Shown here: positions 43,755 to 52,598 of the stretch, one piece after another
Position numbering within the stretch: position 1 is the first letter of the stretch
Layout: every line of letters starts with the position of its first letter
Source: DFXE01 sp032054765
GTDB taxonomy: Bacteria > Bacteroidota > Bacteroidia > Bacteroidales > Tannerellaceae
DNA length: 64,000 nucleotides
Assembly (NCBI GenBank): GCA_032054765.1
Contig: DAMBSC010000008.1
Coordinates: 186,001-250,000 of the forward strand
Reading direction: 5' to 3'
Notes under the pieces: generated by a model
Told to the model about the DNA's origin: nothing
The model's input: the letters and a program-made list of their open reading frames with translations, nothing else
Databases searched by the model: none
Made by a program: the position numbers and the translations under genes

Positions 43755-45572
43755 CTAATTAGCAGCTACACAATAAATACTGTTTTCTGTTCTTACCACT
43801 ATTTTGCCGTCGGTAAAGGCAGGAGTAGCAAAGGTCCTTTCACCTGTTTCAAACGAATCAATGAGATTGAAATCGTTGTTGGCAGAGAATATATGCATCT
43901 TACCGTCGTTGCTGAACAGGTAGATTTTACCTTCGGCTATGACCGGGGAAGAATAGAATTCGGTGTTCAGTTCGTGTTCCTTGCGTAGTTCTCCCGTTTG
44001 CGTATCGAATGAGGCTACTACGCCATAGCTGGTAGCAAGGTATACATTGTCTTTGGTTGCAACCGGGCTGGATACTTCGGGAAGGTATTCGTTGCTTTCC
44101 CAGAGTACGCTTCCGTCGGCTCCGTTAATGGCAACAAGTTTGGCGTATTCGCTGGCGCCAAAGATAATATCGTTGGAACTGCATGCGCTGGAACCTACTT
44201 CTCCACTGAGGCATTCTACGCGCCAGAGTTGTTCGCCATTATTCGGGTTATAACCTGTGATAGCCGGATTCCCCATCAGCACCAATTGCGGAGTGCTGCC
44301 TACGGAGGCAATAACGGGTGAACTCCACGTAACCTTTTCCGTACGGCTTTTACTCCAACGTTCAGCACCCGTAGCGATGTCAAGGGCAACTACTTTCGGA
44401 GCGTTCTGGTTGTCGTATTGCACAATAACTACATTGCCGAAGACGAGTAGGGAGGAAGCATATCCGTAATGGTTGTCGGGAACGCCGAGGTTTTTAGCCC
44501 AGAGCTGTTTGCCTTCCATATCGGCACAGATAATATCTCCTGTAGCAAATATGGCGCAGACCTGATTGCCGTTGGTTGCTACTGTGGATGCCGCCAGTCC
44601 TGTATCTTCTGTCGTTTTGGGCATCTGTGCAGGTGACCCCGGAATATTAGTTGCGGCAAGCGTCCATAGTCTCTCACCTGTGATGAGGTCGTAACAATAG
44701 AGTTCGCGTGCCTGGTCGTCGGCACCGGAGAAAAATACCCGGTTTCCGTTTATGACAGGGGAATTATATCCTTTACGGGGAATGTCGTGTTTCCAGGCAA
44801 TATTGGTTCCGCTACTGAGATTCCATTTTACGGGAACTCCTTTTGCGGATGAAATGCCGTTGGAATTATTTCCACGGAAGGCATTGTGTGTTACTTTAGA
44901 GGCAACAGGTTGCGGGGCGGCTTCGGCAACAGGTGTTTCTGTTGCTTCCGCCTCATTAGTGGTTGTATCTTCAGCGATAATTTCCCCTTCCTCAGTTGCA
45001 GGGGTATCGGTTACTATTTCTTCTATGGCTGTTTCCTGCTGGATGGCATTATCTCCTGCATTCTCTGCCTGAGCGATTATTTCAGTCTCTATGTTTTCTT
45101 CCGTGACCTCTGACTTGCGGAGATAGGGCGATGTCATGATAACAAATATAAGTGCGACTGCAGCCAGTCCGGTAGCTCCCCAAATGACATACTTCCGGGC
45201 CTGTGTTTTGATGGCCCATTCATCAATCGGGTCAATCTCTTTATCAGGAATATCCTTCTCGCGGGCAAAATAGAGCCGTGTACATATAATAAATACCGCC
45301 AGCATTCCTAAAAGAATATACACACCGCCCATCAGATGGTCCATGCGTACGAAATAAGCTTTCCGCGCCAGAAGGTCGAGCTGGCGGATTTGCTCCTGCA
45401 AGGCGGTGTTGCTGGCATTCTGGTCGTTCAACTGCTTTAATGTCTCGACCACCTCTGTTTGCAGGGGCGTAGTGCCTCTCACCTGGAAATAATTGGTGAT
45501 AAGCATTATCGAGAAGGTGACAATAAAGATTGCCGAAACGATGGCTATATTTCTGAGAATCGCTTTCTTCAT
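43755..45572 (-). CDS. Membrane-anchored PQQ-like beta-propeller
   Basis: A 605-residue protein: three membrane segments (about 8-28, 80-100 and 130-150), then an acidic, Ala/Thr/Glu-rich linker (about 155-225), then a propeller (about 230-605) with FRGNNSNGISSAKGVPVKWN and blades such as LITGERLWTLA, DIATGAERWSKS and NGADGSVLWESN. The propeller should hang in the periplasm, tethered to the inner membrane beside the NapH-like protein whose gene lies 1 bp away. The tether could bring a propeller next to the electron path. Confidence 0.88.
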   Translation of the reverse strand: MKKAILRNIAIVSAIFIVTFSIMLITNYFQVRGTTPLQTEVVETLKQLNDQNASNTALQEQIRQLDLLARKAYFVRMDHLMGGVYILLGMLAVFIICTRLYFAREKDIPDKEIDPIDEWAIKTQARKYVIWGATGLAAVALIFVIMTSPYLRKSEVTEENIETEIIAQAENAGDNAIQQETAIEEIVTDTPATEEGEIIAEDTTTNEAEATETPVAEAAPQPVASKVTHNAFRGNNSNGISSAKGVPVKWNLSSGTNIAWKHDIPRKGYNSPVINGNRVFFSGADDQARELYCYDLITGERLWTLAATNIPGSPAQMPKTTEDTGLAASTVATNGNQVCAIFATGDIICADMEGKQLWAKNLGVPDNHYGYASSLLVFGNVVIVQYDNQNAPKVVALDIATGAERWSKSRTEKVTWSSPVIASVGSTPQLVLMGNPAITGYNPNNGEQLWRVECLSGEVGSSACSSNDIIFGASEYAKLVAINGADGSVLWESNEYLPEVSSPVATKDNVYLATSYGVVASFDTQTGELRKEHELNTEFYSSPVIAEGKIYLFSNDGKMHIFSANNDFNLIDSFETGERTFATPAFTDGKIVVRTENSIYCVAAN

Positions 45573-45573
45573 C

Positions 45574-46887
45574 TTATTCCTGTATATTGTATTTTAAATT
45601 TTCTGCTTTCAAAACTGAACCTTTAGGATTTTGTCCGATGTTTTGCGGACAATAGCTAAAGCAACGAGCGCATGCCACACAGGTTGCGTGGTCTATTTCG
45701 TACTGACGGCGTGTGCGTTTGACGGACAAACCTATCAATGTCGTGCCGATTACCAAACCGATAAGCGCCCCGGCAATGGTTGAATAGAGTTTGAAGTCTG
45801 CCTGTATTGTTTCATATCTTTCAGTTAATTCCTCAACCGTTCCACCTTGACCGTAGAAAGCTTCGAGTTCGACGGAAAGGATATCCTGCGGGTCGGCTTC
45901 GTGCTGCATCACCATATCGTAGAGGCGCACGTCTTTATGGGCGCGGCTGAGTTGAGGGCTTACCGAACGCAAGAGGATAGCTCCGGCAACAATCATCAAA
46001 GGAAGTATTACAAAGTAATTGATAATGCGTTTGACGCCTTGCAGGCGGCTTTCTTTTACCTTATTGTCGTAGGGTGGTTTGATAGCATCTACCGGACAGG
46101 CGTTGTGGCAAAGTTCACAGTTGATGCAGGGCTTTTGGGTGAGTTCCACTTTCCAGATGGAGACACGTGAAAAAAGGCTTAGCAAGGCTCCGTAAGGACA
46201 AAGGAAACGGCAGAAGGGTCTCCCGATAAAAATGGAAACTACCAGCAATAAAGCCCCGAAGGTGATGAGTCCGATATCGCCGCCCAGACGGAATATTCCG
46301 ATAAAGGGGTCAAAACGGCATATAATAAAGCTACTGCGCGTTACGGCATAGAGTATGGCAAAGATGAGGTAAAGCCACGGAATCATACTGAGCACGGTAG
46401 TGACTGCTTTCGATAGCCTGTAGTTCTTTACATTGACCAGTTCCTGCAAAGCTCCGAACGGGCATACGCCGGCACAGAATACCCTGCCAAACAGGAAGGC
46501 AAAGAGTACGGGGAGTATAAAGAATAATAGGACGGATAGCGGCAGGACATAGGTGTTGTCTACCAACGCCAGCGAAACATTCTGAATGGAACCGATACTA
46601 CAGACACATCCGCTGCGGAAAAAACCGAAATAGGCAACCGAAATAATGGATACCCAGATAATAGGTTTGCGCGTTCGTCTTTTAATAACAGCCCATGCGA
46701 CAATGCTCATTAATAGGACAAGGAGGAAGATGTCGATGGCCGTCCACAGTGTTTCGTCGGGCACCGGATAGGTGATGTCAGGGTATTGGTAGCCTGACTC
46801 AAAATCGGGTTTGGGAAACCTGTTCTGGGCGCTTACTTCTCCGAGTAGCAGGAGGGTCATGCAGATATATAACAGTTTCTTCATCAT
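45574..46887 (-). CDS. NapH-like membrane iron-sulfur protein
   Basis: A 437-residue protein with an N-terminal signal-like segment and about six membrane helices. Cytoplasmic or interfacial motifs are GCVCSIGSIQN, CAGVCPFGALQ, CRFLCPYGALL, two cluster sites CINCELCHNACP and CVACARCFSYCP, as in NapH/NosR/CcoG relatives. Such proteins pass electrons from quinol or cytosolic donors across the membrane to periplasmic ferredoxins. It overlaps by one base with the NapG-like gene, so the pair is coupled, and neighbours the NuoEF fusion. Confidence 0.88.
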   Translation of the reverse strand: MMKKLLYICMTLLLLGEVSAQNRFPKPDFESGYQYPDITYPVPDETLWTAIDIFLLVLLMSIVAWAVIKRRTRKPIIWVSIISVAYFGFFRSGCVCSIGSIQNVSLALVDNTYVLPLSVLLFFILPVLFAFLFGRVFCAGVCPFGALQELVNVKNYRLSKAVTTVLSMIPWLYLIFAILYAVTRSSFIICRFDPFIGIFRLGGDIGLITFGALLLVVSIFIGRPFCRFLCPYGALLSLFSRVSIWKVELTQKPCINCELCHNACPVDAIKPPYDNKVKESRLQGVKRIINYFVILPLMIVAGAILLRSVSPQLSRAHKDVRLYDMVMQHEADPQDILSVELEAFYGQGGTVEELTERYETIQADFKLYSTIAGALIGLVIGTTLIGLSVKRTRRQYEIDHATCVACARCFSYCPQNIGQNPKGSVLKAENLKYNIQE

Positions 46888-47456
46888 CAGTCTTTCAGTT
46901 TATAGGCAAAGTCCAGCGGCACACGGGTAATAGCGTTCGACGCACATACGGTCGCGATCTTGCATTCGTTACAGTCTTTGCACAGGTCGCGTTTTATTTG
47001 CAGATAGAGTGAACCATTCCCGAACGAACTGCATCCTTTCACACACTTTCCGCAGCCGTTGCAGAGGTCTTCGTTGATGGTATATTCAAAGTACGGGTCT
47101 TCCACATACTTGCGTTCGATAGCGCCTGTGGGGCACATCATGTTTTCAGCCGCCGTATTAAGCTCCTTGACATTGGAACGGTAATAGCCGCCGCACAGGT
47201 CGCAATATCCGCATACTTTATTGGCATGAATGCATTTCACAGCCGATATGGGCAATACGCAATGGGTTTCGCAACGTCCGCACTGGGTGCATTTCTGCGG
47301 GTCTATCTGCCAGTAGAGGCTTGCTGACTGTCCCTTTGCTTTCCGCACCAGTCCGCCGGTAACAGCGAGGATACTTCCTCCCGCTACCGCCGACCCGAGT
47401 ACCCGCAGGAATTTCCGGCGTGCTATGGGGCTGTTTTTATTTTCGTTCTTTTCCAT
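46887..47456 (-). CDS. NapG-like twin-arginine ferredoxin
   Basis: A 189-residue protein with a twin-arginine signal (ARRKFLRVLGSAVAGG, about 12-27) and four cysteine clusters for [4Fe-4S] centres: CTQCGRCETHC, CGYCDLCGG, CNGCGKCVKGC and CKDCNECKIATVC. This matches NapG/periplasmic ferredoxins, exported folded, and is the natural partner of the NapH-like membrane protein encoded next. It would carry electrons to periplasmic acceptors, perhaps propeller-associated ones in this cluster. Confidence 0.88.
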   Translation of the reverse strand: MEKNENKNSPIARRKFLRVLGSAVAGGSILAVTGGLVRKAKGQSASLYWQIDPQKCTQCGRCETHCVLPISAVKCIHANKVCGYCDLCGGYYRSNVKELNTAAENMMCPTGAIERKYVEDPYFEYTINEDLCNGCGKCVKGCSSFGNGSLYLQIKRDLCKDCNECKIATVCASNAITRVPLDFAYKLKD

Positions 47457-47488
47457 TTGTATCGCTAACTATATACAGAATATTCTCT

Positions 47489-48763
47489 TTATTTTCCAAC
47501 GCACCAAAGTGTATTGGCCGTACGAATAATCAATTGCTTCCCGGCAACTGCCATCGATGCTCTGGTTAGTTCGTTATTCAATTCATTTTTTGAAATGATT
47601 TCAGCAGGTTTTGCGGGGTCGGCAGATGGTTTTAACACCGTGGTTATTCCTTTTTCCGACAGAACGTAGATTTTTCCGTCGGCGTAAACCGGAGAAGGAT
47701 TTAATGGCCCGGTTCCTAACCGGAGTTGCCAGAGGTACTCACCGGTGGATGCATTCAAACAGCATATCCTGTTGTCAGGGCATGTATACAGAAACGGCTT
47801 CACATATAGGTATGAAGACATCATCGGAGTATAACCATTTTGTTCCCACGCGATATGGGTTTTTGTGCAGTCTCCCTCACCGTCGGGGCGAACAGCACGG
47901 ATAGGAGCACGGTTTGTTGGTGAAGAATAAATGACTCCATCCCCAATAACGGGAGAAGGTACACATGGTTCTCCCTCACTGGTAACAGTCCAAATTAGTT
48001 TTCCGTCAATCGGATTAAATCCCTGGATAACATCGCCTGCCGAACTGATAATCTGATTCTTACCGTTCACCTCCATGACAATAGGAGTAGCATGTGCTAT
48101 GCGAGACATGCCGCGCATTCCGCGCCACCGCTCTTTGCCGGTATTTTTGTCGAGTGCAAGCAGATAGGATTTGTCCCATGGCTCCGTCCAACCGAGATTT
48201 TTCGGTTCTTCACGGTTACTGTGATTGACGGGAAAAATCAATAAATCATTATACAGGATAGGAGAGGCGCCCATACCGTGGTGAGAATAAAAGTCCAGGT
48301 CGGTATTTATCCATCGGACGTTCCCTTCGAAATCTAATGCTGCAAAACCGCCGCCACTGAAAACCGCAAAAACAGTTTTACCATCTGTAACAGGTGTCGG
48401 GGTGGCATACGAGTTCATCTCATGCCTGTGTTGTTGTGATTTTTGTGTAAATACGGTTTTGTTCCAAAGGACTTTTCCGTTCTTGCGATCCACTGCGATA
48501 ATATGGCAATTTTCGCCACCTTCGGTTACAGTAGTAAGGAAAACACGGTCATTCCAGACAATCGGTGAAGACCAGCTTTCACCCGGAATATCTGTTTTCC
48601 ATGCGATGTTTTCTTCGGAATTCCAACTTTCCGGAAGATTTTTCACCCCGGAAATTCCCTGACCATTAGCACCCCGGAACTGAGCCCACTGTTCCGGCTC
48701 CTGGCCCGAACCCGTAAAACTTACCAAAACAAAGCAAATACAAACAAAAATCGCGCTTTTCAT
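47489..48763 (-). CDS. Secreted PQQ-like beta-propeller
   Basis: A 424-residue protein with a signal peptide (about 1-20, ending FTGSGQ), the signature WAQFRGANGQGISGVKNLPE, and PQQ-like blades with conserved Trp (NGKVLWNKTV, NTGKERWRGMRG, DGKLIWTVTSEGE, STGEYLWQLRLGT). It belongs to a different subgroup from the 31-34 kb tandem trio, closer to the propeller type common in Planctomycetes, as I recall the signature. It follows the NHL-type gene by 51 bp and precedes the NapG gene by 32 bp. Confidence 0.87.
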   Translation of the reverse strand: MKSAIFVCICFVLVSFTGSGQEPEQWAQFRGANGQGISGVKNLPESWNSEENIAWKTDIPGESWSSPIVWNDRVFLTTVTEGGENCHIIAVDRKNGKVLWNKTVFTQKSQQHRHEMNSYATPTPVTDGKTVFAVFSGGGFAALDFEGNVRWINTDLDFYSHHGMGASPILYNDLLIFPVNHSNREEPKNLGWTEPWDKSYLLALDKNTGKERWRGMRGMSRIAHATPIVMEVNGKNQIISSAGDVIQGFNPIDGKLIWTVTSEGEPCVPSPVIGDGVIYSSPTNRAPIRAVRPDGEGDCTKTHIAWEQNGYTPMMSSYLYVKPFLYTCPDNRICCLNASTGEYLWQLRLGTGPLNPSPVYADGKIYVLSEKGITTVLKPSADPAKPAEIISKNELNNELTRASMAVAGKQLIIRTANTLWCVGK

Positions 48764-48814
48764 GATTATATAATTTTCAACTTACTATTATTCTTTTATA
48801 TACAATCTAAATAT

Positions 48815-49899
48815 TTATATCGTTATCCCTTTCCGAAGCGGGCAACTACTTACTCCGCAGCTTGAACAGCCTGTTGCAGCTGCCAGTACTTTATCGTACT
48901 GGTAGGTGGTTACCATGTTTTTTCCGGTTACGAATATTTTGTCACTTTGTACTTTTATATCGTAGGCTGTATTGCCGCCGCCGAGTATTTTATTGTCGAG
49001 CAGTAAACTGCGGAATTCACCGTCAGGACTGTAGCAGCTGATACGTGGGTTTCCTTTTTCCGAAGTGATGATTTCGCCTGTGCCGGTATAGGCAAGGTGA
49101 ACCGGATTACAGCATCCGCAGAACATGCCGGTTGCTCCTCCGGCTTTTCCGAAGGAACCGATATACTCACCATCGGCCGTATATTTCTCTACCCTGTGCC
49201 TGCCCGGGTTGGAGCAGTACAGTACTCCGTCCGTATAGGTGACGCCAAAAGAATAGCTTGGGATTACAAAACCGTCGGGGCTTTGAATGAAACAGACGAA
49301 GTTGCCTTCCGTAGTGTACCTGCAGATATTTTTATTCGCTGCATCTGTTACGTACAGGCTACCCGGAGCTATTGCCATGGAGCAATAGTCGGATTGGTCG
49401 CTGCACGCTTCCCAATCACGGAGCCATTCGCCTTCGGTGTTGTAGACTTCTATCCGGGTAGGAAAGAGGAGATATATGTTTTCGTTATCCGTAGCGATAT
49501 CGCGCAGGTTGCTGGCAACGGCAAAGTTGTTGACCATTCCGCCCATGCGGTCGTAAATGAATATATTGTTTGAAGCGGCAACAATGATGTTTTCACCCGC
49601 CAGTTCGAAGNNNNNNNNNNNNNNNNNNNNNNNNNNNNNNNNNNNNNNNNNNNNNNNNNNNNATGGTCGGGGACACTGAACGAAGACACCAGTTTATAAG
49701 GCGAAGTGAAGTTATCCTTCCGCAGTCCGGTGGCACTTTCTCCGGTAGCATTATTCAGGCTTGTTTGCGGAATAGTAAAGCTTTTACCAAGCAGGAATCC
49801 CGAAACGCCCACAATACTTCCTCCCGCCAGAAACGAACCGCACATTTGCAGGAACTTCTTGCGTGATATATTTGGTTTTTTATCTGAGTGTTGTTTCAT
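48815..49899 (-). CDS. NHL-type beta-propeller with RK signal (assembly gap)
   Basis: A propeller of about 320 residues broken by N at 49611-49662. The N-terminus (SRKKFLQMCGSFLAGG) is a twin-arginine-like signal with R-K in place of R-R. Blades include IYDRMGGMVNNFAVASN, VYNTEGEWLRDWEACSDQ, FCGCCNPVHLAYTGTGE and SEKGNPRISCYSPDGEF, and the C-terminus is CSSCGVSSCP. The downstream paralog (49942-50910) aligns closely, with FEL after INR where the gap is, so about three codons are missing. Cysteines in WEACSDQSDYCS and GCCNP recur in both paralogs and may be ligands or disulfides. Confidence 0.8.
49611..49662. other. Assembly gap (52 N)
   Basis: A run of 52 N inside the NHL-type propeller gene. 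The 52-base length breaks the frame; comparison with the paralog indicates that only about 8 nt are missing, so the N count is probably a placeholder. Confidence 0.95.
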
Positions 49900-49940
49900 A
49901 TTTTAAGTTCAATGTTCAATGTTTAAAGTTCAATATCTTC

Positions 49941-50018
49941 ATCAATTGGCTAAGGCCGATCTTCGATTGCCGTCGGTTAAAACCGATGGCAATCGAAGAT
50001 CGGCCTTAGCCAATTGAT
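49941..50018. repeat. Perfect 31-bp inverted repeat with inner stem
   Basis: Arms 49941-49971 and 49988-50018 are exact reverse complements. The 16-nt centre adds a G-T pair and a six-base pair stem around an AA loop, so 38 positions can pair with a 2-nt loop. The arms contain the stop and the last 23 codons of the NHL-type propeller gene on the minus strand. Confidence 0.85.
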
Positions 50019-50910
50019 ATATATTTATTGTCTTTTTCCCGGCAGTAAACATTTGGTTGCCGTCTGTCCGTACTTCGTAAGCCTTATTACCGCCTCCCAG
50101 AATACGGCTGTTCAGGAGAACTTCCCTGAATGTTCCGTTGCGCTCAAAGCTGCTGACACGGGGATTGCCTTTTTCGGAGGTAATCAGTTCACCGTCCGGT
50201 GAAAAGGTTATGTATGCAGGGTTGCAGCATCCGGCAAAGAATCCGGCTTCTCCGCCCGGGCCTCCGAACGCAGCGATAAATTTGCCGTCCAGTGTATAGG
50301 ATTCCACCAGATGCCTACCCGAATTAACGCAATAGATTGTATCCTTCCGACTTTCAATATCGAAAGAATAGCTGGGTATGATAAAGTCGCGCGGGCTCTT
50401 GATAAAGCGGACAAAATTGCCTTCGCCGGTGTACTGGCAGATATTTTTGTTTTCGGCATCGGTGACAAATACAAAGTCTCCTGCAAGAGCAAAAGAGCAA
50501 TAGTCCGAGAGTTCGCTACATGCTTCCCATTCATGAACCAGTGCACCCTCTGCCGAGTAGACTTCTATAAAGGTGGGATATAATAGGTATATGCGGTCTT
50601 CGCCTACCGTAATATCGCGTGCATCGGGCTTGACCGTAAAGGAAGCAAGCTGATTGCCACCGGTATCATAGATATAGACCGATTGTCCGGCGGAAACATA
50701 TAATTTACCGTCATGCAATTCAAATCGGTTGATCTCCTGTGGCAGATCAAAAGACGATACCTTTTCATAGCGGCTGTTGAATGGGGCTTCCTGACGGGTT
50801 TCCGCATAGGTCGTTTCATCCTCATTGACAGAACGTACCATATACCAGACAAATCCGACGATTACCAGCAGTATGGCTATATTGATGATTATCTTCAGGC
50901 TCTTGTTCAT
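49942..50910 (-). CDS. NHL-type beta-propeller, membrane-anchored
   Basis: A 322-residue protein with an N-terminal anchor (about 7-27, IIINIAILLVIVGFVWYMV) instead of a cleavable signal. It has six-bladed NHL-type repeats: VSSFDLPQEINRFEL, VYSAEGALVHEWEACSELSDYCS, FAGCCNPAYITFSPDGE, SEKGNPRVSSFERNGTFREV, and an end TINIYQLAKADLR. The last 23 residues are coded by one arm of the hairpin at 49941-50018, so the natural C-terminus may be different. It overlaps the PQQ-like gene by 4 bp (50907-50910). Conserved GCCNP and the EACS...YCS cysteines match the paralog. Confidence 0.82.
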   Translation of the reverse strand: MNKSLKIIINIAILLVIVGFVWYMVRSVNEDETTYAETRQEAPFNSRYEKVSSFDLPQEINRFELHDGKLYVSAGQSVYIYDTGGNQLASFTVKPDARDITVGEDRIYLLYPTFIEVYSAEGALVHEWEACSELSDYCSFALAGDFVFVTDAENKNICQYTGEGNFVRFIKSPRDFIIPSYSFDIESRKDTIYCVNSGRHLVESYTLDGKFIAAFGGPGGEAGFFAGCCNPAYITFSPDGELITSEKGNPRVSSFERNGTFREVLLNSRILGGGNKAYEVRTDGNQMFTAGKKTINIYQLAKADLRLPSVLTDGNRRSALAN

Positions 50911-52346
50911 GATAATGCGATTTTAAGGCATTTAACAACATGGGCATCGCGTACGATAAGCATTCCGTCGGCATAGGCCAGGGGACCCCATGCGTCGGCG
51001 CCGTCCATGATGCGTTGTTTCTTGAGTAACTTCATATCACGTTGCCCCACTTCGTAAACATAGAGTTCACCGTCGTCTTTAAATACGAACAGGTTATTAT
51101 TAATCAATAGGTAAGGGCCGAGGCCAAAACGCTCGTCGGCTGCCGATGTCCATATAGGAGAGCGCAGATTGGAGGGAGAATAACAAACCAGTTTACCCCG
51201 GTGTCCGCCTCCGTCCTTCGGCATTACGCTGATAATCATATTATTGTAGAATATAGGTGTCTGCTGTTCGCTGGACAGACCTTCGTTCGGTTTATATTGG
51301 TCGATAACGGTTGCCGTCCATTGATTGCCCGAACGGTTTACCTGCAAAAGAGCACCTCCCGTACCGTAGCCGGCTACCATAAATATTTGGTTCGGCGAAA
51401 CCTGGAGCGGAGAAGGAGCTACCACCGACGGTTGCCATTTAGAGGTGTTCCATAGAAGGGAGCCCCGGTCGTTTTCCTCTGCCGATACACCGCAGACGCC
51501 GCCTACGCCGATATACACATAGGTCTTTTTACCTCCGAGTGTCATAGGCATTACGGAGGAGTGAGACATTTTATAGTTCAAGGTGTTGGGTGTTGTCCAA
51601 CGAACTTCCCCTGTACGGCAATCCAACCCGGTCAACAGAGTTTCCTCCCCGGCGGGAGCGAGTATAAGCGTTCCGTTATCCACATGCGGACATTGTCCGG
51701 TGTACCAGAAAGGGACTTCCGTCTTATATTCCTTCTGCATATCGAGTGACCATTTCATATCGCCTGTAACAGGGTCGCAACACATCACATGTCCTTCGGG
51801 GCCGATTGTGATAATATAGTCATCGCCTATTGCCGGAACCGTACGCGAAAAACCGTGATTACGCTTGATAGGTACGCGGTACCAGCGGCGCCATAATTCC
51901 TGTCCCGTTTCAAGAGAAAAACAACGCAGGGCGTCTGAACTCAGTTGTTCGTTATAATCGAGCAGATATACCCTGCCGTTGTAGATAACGGGAGCAGCAT
52001 GCCCTTCTCCCGTTTCTACGCTCCATATCTCGGGATATTCTTCGTTGCCTGTATGGATGGATTCCGTCGTGCGGATTATATTGCTTGTCTGTTCTCCCCG
52101 GAAACTATTCCATTTTCCGGACAGGGAGTTGCTATCGTTAATGTCTTCATACTTCATAAAGAATTCACCGATTAATACATCGTCGGCCTTACGTGCTGTT
52201 CCTTCGGGACGGTTGTCGGCACCGGGAGCCTGGATAGTAAGGTTTTCATAAGGGGCATACAGATGCCACCCGACAATAAGTCCGGTGTAAAGAAGTACCG
52301 TAAAAACGGTTATGTAGGTTACTATCCTGTTTTTTTTCATATTCAA
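50907..52346 (-). CDS. Membrane-anchored PQQ-like beta-propeller
   Basis: A 479-residue protein with an N-terminal anchor (residues 9-28, VTYITVFTVLLYTGLIVGWH) and a periplasmic propeller of about seven to eight blades: NGRVYLLDYNEQ, LETGQELWRRWY, DPVTGDMKWSLDMQK, DCRTGEVRWTTPN, and a late IVRDAHVVKCLKI strand. It is the first gene of the middle operon, 138 bp downstream of palindrome array 2, and shares four bases with the next gene, so translation is coupled. Confidence 0.86.
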   Translation of the reverse strand: MNMKKNRIVTYITVFTVLLYTGLIVGWHLYAPYENLTIQAPGADNRPEGTARKADDVLIGEFFMKYEDINDSNSLSGKWNSFRGEQTSNIIRTTESIHTGNEEYPEIWSVETGEGHAAPVIYNGRVYLLDYNEQLSSDALRCFSLETGQELWRRWYRVPIKRNHGFSRTVPAIGDDYIITIGPEGHVMCCDPVTGDMKWSLDMQKEYKTEVPFWYTGQCPHVDNGTLILAPAGEETLLTGLDCRTGEVRWTTPNTLNYKMSHSSVMPMTLGGKKTYVYIGVGGVCGVSAEENDRGSLLWNTSKWQPSVVAPSPLQVSPNQIFMVAGYGTGGALLQVNRSGNQWTATVIDQYKPNEGLSSEQQTPIFYNNMIISVMPKDGGGHRGKLVCYSPSNLRSPIWTSAADERFGLGPYLLINNNLFVFKDDGELYVYEVGQRDMKLLKKQRIMDGADAWGPLAYADGMLIVRDAHVVKCLKIALS

Positions 52347-52483
52347 TTAAGTCCTGTAAGCATATACAAATATGGTCAGAATCCTATTTTATCTATTTAA
52401 TATTAAGCGCGAAATAGAAAAATTAGCGTGTTAACGCGAAAAAATCTTCTGACGCCCTTCAATAACTATTGCTTTGCACACCT

Positions 52484-52571
52484 TTGTGCCATCGGCTCGG
52501 CACACTTGTGCCACCACCTTGGCACAACCGTGCCATGCCTTTGGCACAACTCTGCCAAGCCGATGACACAA
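52484..52571. repeat. Tandem 22-bp palindrome array 2 (TTGTGCCA-N6-TGGCACAA)
   Basis: Four abutting units start at 52484, 52506, 52528 and 52550, each exactly 22 bp: 8-bp half, 6-bp spacer, 8-bp half. Unit 2 is perfect (TTGTGCCA-CCACCT-TGGCACAA); units 1, 3 and 4 have 1-4 changes. The array lies 28 bp after a propeller stop and 138 bp before the next ATG. Confidence 0.8.
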
Positions 52572-52598
52572 GAATAAAGCTACACTTTGAGGCTTGAA

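Noticed and set aside
29842..52571. Short regular repeats that resemble CRISPR arrays
   Set aside because: Units abut or have no unique spacers of 30 bp or more, are palindromic, and no cas genes are present.
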